64,000 nt of DNA from the NCBI RefSeq assembly GCF_000189635.1, contig NW_002476399.1:124001-188000 (forward strand), in the 5' to 3' direction. This document shows, piece by piece, positions 62,623-64,000 of this stretch; within the stretch, counting starts at the first letter, position 1, and each line of letters opens with the position of its first letter. The notes under the pieces are model-generated. The model was not told the origin of the DNA, made no database searches, and saw nothing but the letters and a program-made list of their open reading frames with translations. The position numbers and the translations under genes were made by a program. The stretch comes from Tetrahymena thermophila SB210 (lineage: Eukaryota > Ciliophora > Oligohymenophorea > Hymenostomatida > Tetrahymenidae).

Positions 62623-64000
62623 TCAATCATTTGTTTTTGAAATGCTGTTTAAAGGAAAGGTAATACCTTTTTACATTTTTGTTCCATATGATAGATAGGT
62701 CGGTTTGTATAAATTTATATCATAATCTTATTGAATTATTCTAATAAAGTTAGTATTGTTACCTTGAAAAATAGATATTCTTACTTTGTTTCCTAAACCT
62801 ATATTTTAACGACGCTCTTTCGTAGCTTATTTTATTTTTTTTTGTTTCTTTTACTCCTATTGTGAAATTTTTATATTGTGTAGTACTTAATCAAAATTGT
62901 TTTTAGGATAAAATTTCTTAAAATTTTACATCTTATCAAAATAATCCATTGAATTTTATGTGAGGTATTAAGATTCTTACAAAAAGCTTTTACCTGTTGT
63001 CAATTGAAGTAAAAGAGGTAATTAGCTTTCTTAAAATAATTTGGAAAACCTTTCCATTAATTATAAATTTTCATATGAATTTTTAATAGTTTGATTTGTT
63101 TACTACTGCTATTGCAAGATTTTATTTTATGAAGATTCTTTTTAATTAAATTTACTTGCACTATTATTACTAAGAAGCTGGCTGGATTTTTTTTCACCAT
63201 TTTCAGCTATAGATCTATTAGAGAGATTTGTATTGCTAATTTTACTTTTGTTGACTTCTAAACTTTTCAGCTACAGCTAAGAATGAGTTTTATCTGGTAT
63301 TATATTCATTTAAATAAGATTCTATAATATTGTCTACTCAACAGAGCATCTAACTTCTTTTTGGCTATAGTTAGTTTATTAGTTATTTTTATTTTATTCC
63401 ATTTTTACTTTAGAGGGTAATCTTTTATGTTTTGATTTTTTTTATAAATTTTCTATTTTAGCTGTTTTTTAAACCTAACTCTCTTATTATTAGCCTTAAG
63501 AGTGGTCATCTCCTGATTAATTAGTGAATTATTTTTAAATTTAATTATTAATATTGCTATAATTTATATCTTATTTCATCTAACTTTTTAAATAATCTGT
63601 TAACTGTAGATTTATGTTCTATTAAGCTTATTTTTATTTATCAAGCTTTTTAGTTGATTTCTCATCTTCCTCACTTTAATTTAGAGTAGTACACTACTAT
63701 ATTTCTGGTTTATTATCCTTCTTCTAAAAAATTTTGTTTGGTTCTGAATAATGTCCATGCTTTTATTGATTAAAATTTGAGAGTTCTTAAATGTTATTTG
63801 AATCAATTGTATCAGTGGCTTCAAATGATTTGATTCTAGCTTAAGAGTTGATAGTATTGGAGATATTTTTTGCTAATTCTTAATTTTCATATACAAGATT
63901 AGAAATAAAACTCTAATTCTAATTCTCTAAAATCGTAAATTGCTCAGAATCTTCATTATTGGTAGCGATTGAATTTGTATGATTCATACTTTTTACTTGC
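62623..64000 (-). CDS. Cyclic-nucleotide-gated-type K+ channel, copy 4 (partial, cut by window edge)
   Basis: The minus-strand sequence from the right edge to TGA at 62623 is one open frame of 459 codons that aligns with exon 5 of the other three channel genes. It begins in the variable acidic linker (QVKSMNHTNSIATNNEDSEQ), passes through the Gln/Asn-rich stretch and ends in the conserved module (SMDYFDKMQNFKKFYPKNNF ... KERRQNIGLGNKVRISIF ... YKPTYLSYGTKMQKG). The frame is intact to the stop, including across an A9 run near 62845. The channel core, pore and nucleotide-binding domain must lie beyond 64000. The linker is about as diverged from copies 1 and 2 as copy 3 is. Confidence 0.88.

Noticed and set aside
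62830..62860. Suspected one-base frameshift at the A9 run in channel copy 4
   Set aside because: On recounting, nine A residues keep the frame (codons CAA AAA AAA ATA AAA TAA), and the downstream module reads through to TGA normally.

Overview
The window reads as nuclear DNA of an oligohymenophorean ciliate, most likely Tetrahymena or a close relative. It is extremely AT-rich, introns are short (about 50-300 bases) with GTAA/GTAT-type donors, and long proteins are continuous only if TAA and TAG are read as glutamine. Every complete gene found ends in TGA. Standard-code ORFs therefore show only fragments of the real genes. I rebuilt the gene models by hand, following exon phase, family motifs and comparison between paralogues. 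I saw no tRNA, rRNA, CRISPR array, telomeric repeat or rearranged prokaryotic element.

Left part (1-15.4 kb): a ciliate-type two-pass membrane protein (+, 495-2860); an AT-rich spacer with a 155-base tandem repeat; a sterol-desaturase/fatty-acid-hydroxylase enzyme (+, 5212-6214); then a 3.8 kb tandem duplication holding two intact leucine-rich-repeat (LRR) genes on the minus strand (6804-9998 and 10647-13829). Each LRR gene has 16 tiny exons, nearly all of them one LRR long and all in phase 2. No single exon gives a convincing long ORF, so the genes are easily missed.

Middle part (15.4-29.5 kb): a tubulin polyglutamylase-like TTLL protein (+, 15453-18948); a secreted cysteine-rich protein with a GPI-type C-terminus (-, 19936-20841); and a complete Dopey/DOP1 homologue of 2,246 residues with a polyglutamine tract (-, 21526-29440).

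Right part (31.6-64 kb): four paralogous cyclic-nucleotide-gated-type K+ channel genes on the minus strand (31676-36139, 37651-42124, 48102-52553, and 62623 to the window edge). Each complete copy has five exons, a GYGD pore, a cyclic-nucleotide-binding domain, a CCHC zinc knuckle and a conserved C-terminal module. A third LRR gene (19 exons, -, 42828-46781) lies between channel copies 2 and 3. A B-box-like coiled-coil protein (+, 53898-55172) and a secreted fibrocystin-L/CEMIP-like IPT-G8 protein (+, 56887-61320) lie between copies 3 and 4.

The genes do not form a pathway. The common theme is local tandem expansion of ciliate surface, signalling and LRR families beside conserved housekeeping genes (DOP1 for Golgi/endosome traffic, TTLL for ciliary tubulin modification, the desaturase for sterols). 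Promoters and polyadenylation sites cannot be told from the AT background and are not annotated.
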